From JAVBOW01 sp031551595 (GTDB taxonomy: Bacteria > Bacteroidota > Bacteroidia > Bacteroidales > Rikenellaceae): DNA of 6,085 nucleotides. Positions within the stretch are counted from its first letter, which is position 1. Each line of letters starts with the position of its first letter. The stretch is taken from assembly GCA_031551595.1 (NCBI GenBank), contig JAVBNK010000109.1, positions 1 through 6,085 of the forward strand, in the 5' to 3' direction. A program made the position numbers and the translations under genes. Shown here piece by piece: positions 4,402-6,085 of this stretch. The notes under the pieces were generated by a model that saw nothing but the letters and a program-made list of their open reading frames with translations, was not told where the DNA came from and did not search any database.

Positions 4402-5184
4402 ATGAAAATAAAAGAAGTAACTGCCGCCATCGAACAATTCGCACCCCTCGCGGCGCAGGAAGGGTTCGATAATTCGGGCCTGCTGGTGGGCGATCCCGAA
4501 ATGGAAACCGCCGGTGCGCTCATCTGCGTGGACGTGACCGGGGCGGTCATGGACGAAGCCATCAAAACCGGCGCGACGCTCGTCATCTCGCACCATCCGG
4601 TCATCTTCAACCCGTTGCGCAGGCTTACCGGGACAACTTATGTCGAACGTGTGGTCGCCAAAGCCATCCGGCATGGTATCGCTATCTATGCCAGCCACAC
4701 CAACCTGGACGCCGTGCCGGGAGGGTTGAGCTATCGCCTGGCCGAAATGATCGGGCTGCAGGACGTGAAGCTGCTCAGCCCCACGAAAGATGAAAACACG
4801 GGCTTCGGGGCCATCGGGACGCTCCCCCAACCGGTGGAAACCGTGACGTTTCTGCGCAGGGTGGCCGATACGCTGGGCGTGAAGGCGTTGCGGTACAGCG
4901 ATCCGGTCGGCCAAACCGTTTCGCGCATCGCCGTTTGCAGCGGTTCGGGCGCTTCGCAGATCGGCGCTGCAGCGGCCGCAGGCGCCGATCTCTACCTCGC
5001 CGCCGACTTCAAATACAACCACTTCCTCGACGCCGCGGGCTCGATCACCATCGCCGACGCAGGCCATTTCGAAAGCGAATATTGCGCGATCGACCTTTTA
5101 TATGCAATTATTCGGAAAAAATTCCCTACTTTTGCAGTCCACAAGAGTGAAAACTCTGTCAATCCGGTTAATTATTTGATATAA
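4402..5184 (+). CDS. Nif3/DUF34 (YbgI-like) dinuclear metal-centre protein, short form
   Basis: The 260-residue protein belongs to the Nif3/YbgI family, cytosolic toroidal hexamers binding two metal ions per subunit. The biochemical role is not settled; database labels such as GTP cyclohydrolase 1 type 2 should be treated with caution. Family landmarks are FDNSGLLVGD (22-31), VISHHPVIF (61-69) with metal ligands H64 and H65, HTNLD (99-103) with D103, and DAGHFESE (219-226) with H222 and E226. These match from memory the five ligands of E. coli YbgI. Many family members of about 365 residues carry an inserted PII-like domain; this one lacks it. The ATG at 4402, preceded by an A-rich stretch, is chosen because family homology begins at MKIKEV; the frame extends 26 codons further to a TTG behind an SD-like sequence. 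It ends 6 bases before the zinc-ribbon gene, a pairing seen in many bacteria, so the two form an operon. Confidence 0.93.
   Translation: MKIKEVTAAIEQFAPLAAQEGFDNSGLLVGDPEMETAGALICVDVTGAVMDEAIKTGATLVISHHPVIFNPLRRLTGTTYVERVVAKAIRHGIAIYASHTNLDAVPGGLSYRLAEMIGLQDVKLLSPTKDENTGFGAIGTLPQPVETVTFLRRVADTLGVKALRYSDPVGQTVSRIAVCSGSGASQIGAAAAAGADLYLAADFKYNHFLDAAGSITIADAGHFESEYCAIDLLYAIIRKKFPTFAVHKSENSVNPVNYLI
5127..5134 (+). promoter_or_regulatory. Internal promoter box for the zinc-ribbon gene, inside nif3
   Basis: TACTTTTG is a perfect TAnnTTTG match within the last codons of nif3, in a stretch far more AT-rich than the rest of that gene. The -33 position (around 5102-5105, ATGC) is weak. A start near 5141 would give a leader of about 50 bases that opens with a hairpin AGAGT-GAAA-ACTCT (5144-5157). 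The same bases encode the conserved Nif3 residues PTFAV, so the match may be partly constrained by coding. Confidence 0.45.
5144..5157 (+). repeat. Small GAAA-tetraloop hairpin near the nif3 end
   Basis: AGAGT and ACTCT form a perfect 5-bp stem closed by GAAA, a very stable RNA loop type. It would sit at the 5' end of a transcript started from the box at 5127-5134, or in the operon mRNA 34 bases before the next start codon. Confidence 0.4.
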
Positions 5185-5190
5185 AGCGAT

Positions 5191-5949
5191 ATGGCAATTT
5201 CAAGCAAACGCGCCGCCGAAGCGACCGACTACTCGATGCAGGAGAAGATCGTCGCCCTGTATGAACTGCAGAAGATCGACTCGAAGATCGATGAGATCAA
5301 CAAACTCAAAGGCGAACTGCCCCTCGAAGTCCAGGACCTGGAGGATGAAGTGGCCGGCCTGCGCACCCGTATCGACAACATCAACGCCGAAGTCGACGGA
5401 CTGACCGCACTAACCCGCCAGCGCAAGGAAGAGATCGAGCAAGCCAAAGCGCTGATCATCAAATATGAAGAGCAGCAGAACAATGTGCGCAACAACCGTG
5501 AGTTCGACTCGCTGAGCAAGGAAGTCGAATACCAGCGCCTCGAAATCGAACTGTGCGAGAAACGCCTGAAGGAATACTCGGCCGAAACGAAGATCAAAAA
5601 GAAAATGGCCGAGGATACGGAGGCCATCCTGGCCGGCCGGCAGATCGATCTGGAGAACACAAAACGCGAATGGGACAGCATCGACCAGGAAACCGCCAAA
5701 GAGATCGAAGCGCTCCAGGAACAATCGGTCAAAGCCCAGGTGAAGATCGACGAACGCCTGCTGACGGCTTATAAACGCATCCGCCATAACGTGCATAACG
5801 GCCTGGCCGTGGTGACTGTCAAGCGCGACGCCTGCGGGGGCTGCTACAACCGCATCCCGCCCCAGCGCCAGTTCGACATCCGCCAGAACAAAAAGATCAT
5901 CGTCTGCGAATATTGCGGCCGTATCCTCGTTTCGGACGAGGTGGAATAA
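5191..5949 (+). CDS. Coiled-coil C4 zinc-ribbon protein (DUF164/COG1579 type)
   Basis: The 252-residue protein has a long, highly charged coiled coil (about 17-198, heptad-like Leu/Ile among Glu and Lys) followed by a C-terminal zinc ribbon. The zinc ligands are two CxxC knuckles, CGGC (C215, C218) and CEYC (C239, C242), separated by 20 residues. The family signature NNREFDSLSKEVE at 101-113 is present. Such proteins may bind nucleic acid or act as scaffolds, but the function is not established. No signal peptide or membrane segment is seen, so it is cytosolic. The start codon lies 6 bases after the nif3 stop, indicating co-transcription and possibly translational coupling; a possible extra promoter lies inside nif3. 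An alternative in-frame ATG at residue 16 (MQEKIVALYELQ) would remove a short polar stretch and is where family similarity seems to begin, so the start is less certain than the gene. Confidence 0.92.
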   Translation: MAISSKRAAEATDYSMQEKIVALYELQKIDSKIDEINKLKGELPLEVQDLEDEVAGLRTRIDNINAEVDGLTALTRQRKEEIEQAKALIIKYEEQQNNVRNNREFDSLSKEVEYQRLEIELCEKRLKEYSAETKIKKKMAEDTEAILAGRQIDLENTKREWDSIDQETAKEIEALQEQSVKAQVKIDERLLTAYKRIRHNVHNGLAVVTVKRDACGGCYNRIPPQRQFDIRQNKKIIVCEYCGRILVSDEVE

Positions 5950-5968
5950 GCCGAATATGCCATAAAGG

Positions 5969-5999
5969 AAAACCGTCCCGGGTCCAGGACGGTTTTTTT
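5969..5999 (+). terminator. Strong intrinsic terminator of the nif3/zinc-ribbon operon
   Basis: AACCGTCC (5971-5978) pairs perfectly with GGACGGTT (5987-5994) around an 8-base loop, extendable by A-T pairs at the base, and runs into seven T's (5993-5999). It lies about 20 bases after the zinc-ribbon stop. On the minus strand the same hairpin is followed by TTTTCCTTT, so it may also serve a convergent gene. Confidence 0.92.
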
Positions 6000-6085
6000 A
6001 TGCCGCCGCAACGCTGAAGCCACGGCATCGGTATCGGACCTCGGCGAGGTCCGCTTCGAAGCGGACAAGATCACCGGCATCCGGG
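5998..6085 (-). CDS. Possible C-terminal end of a convergent gene (partial)
   Basis: A minus-strand frame enters from the right edge and is open for 28 codons, reading PDAGDLVRFEADLAEVRYRC and then RGFSVAAA, to a TAA at 5998-6000 that overlaps the terminator. The position directly against a bidirectional-looking terminator, and the GC-biased third positions, are what a convergent gene's end would show. The segment is too short to assign a family. The plus strand is also open here but has no start codon, and the embedded palindromes make both strands look protein-like, so this call is weak. Confidence 0.3.
   Translation of the reverse strand, partial: PDAGDLVRFEADLAEVRYRCRGFSVAAA
6035..6066. 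repeat. Overlapping inverted repeats at the right edge
   Basis: CGGACCTC-GGC-GAGGTCCG (6035-6053) is a perfect 8-bp hairpin. It shares its right arm with an 18-base perfect palindrome, GTCCGCTTCGAAGCGGAC (6049-6066). The two folds exclude each other in RNA. They could be regulatory, part of an intergenic repeat family, or incidental within a coding end. Confidence 0.5.

Noticed and set aside
4363..5067. Minus-strand 234-codon open frame opposite nif3
   Set aside because: It is a shadow of a recognised metal-protein gene, without promoter or family features.

Overview
The window looks like chromosomal DNA from a GC-rich member of the Bacteroidota, with Alistipes/Rikenellaceae as the best guess. 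Supporting signs are several copies of the Bacteroidetes -7 promoter box TAnnTTTG, start codons preceded by A-rich or unremarkable sequence rather than Shine-Dalgarno motifs, and protein families of typical Bacteroidales flavour. The genus is an inference from style, not from a marker gene.

Left part, minus strand (1-2160): a stand-alone riboflavin kinase domain protein (2110 to 1742) is followed, after a hairpin-rich 214-bp gap, by S-adenosylhomocysteine hydrolase ahcY (1527 to 109). Beyond ahcY lie a short motif resembling the 3' end of a tRNA and a perfect 10-bp hairpin that probably ends the transcript. A near-ideal promoter precedes the kinase gene.

Middle (2111-3462): a divergent regulatory gap with opposed promoter boxes leads into a plus-strand surface-lipoprotein gene built from about ten 21-residue cysteine-containing leucine-rich repeats. 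This gene is clearly more AT-rich than its neighbours. A strong intrinsic terminator closes it, and the terminator's T-run doubles as the likely -33 element of the next gene.

Right part, plus strand (3463-5949): a MerR-type regulator with an unusually long Pro/Glu-rich tail; a 288-bp gap with a perfect 14-bp inverted repeat and further hairpins; then a tight two-gene unit of a Nif3/DUF34 metal protein and a coiled-coil zinc-ribbon protein, 6 bp apart, with a possible internal promoter between them. A textbook terminator follows. The last 88 bases may hold the C-terminus of a convergent minus-strand gene.

Most of the window is conserved housekeeping. I see no CRISPR array, transposase, phage gene, defence operon or complete tRNA/rRNA. 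The less ordinary items are the LRR lipoprotein island, the kinase without its FAD-synthetase partner domain, the MerR tail, and the structured gap before nif3. None of these amounts to evidence for a new multi-gene system.
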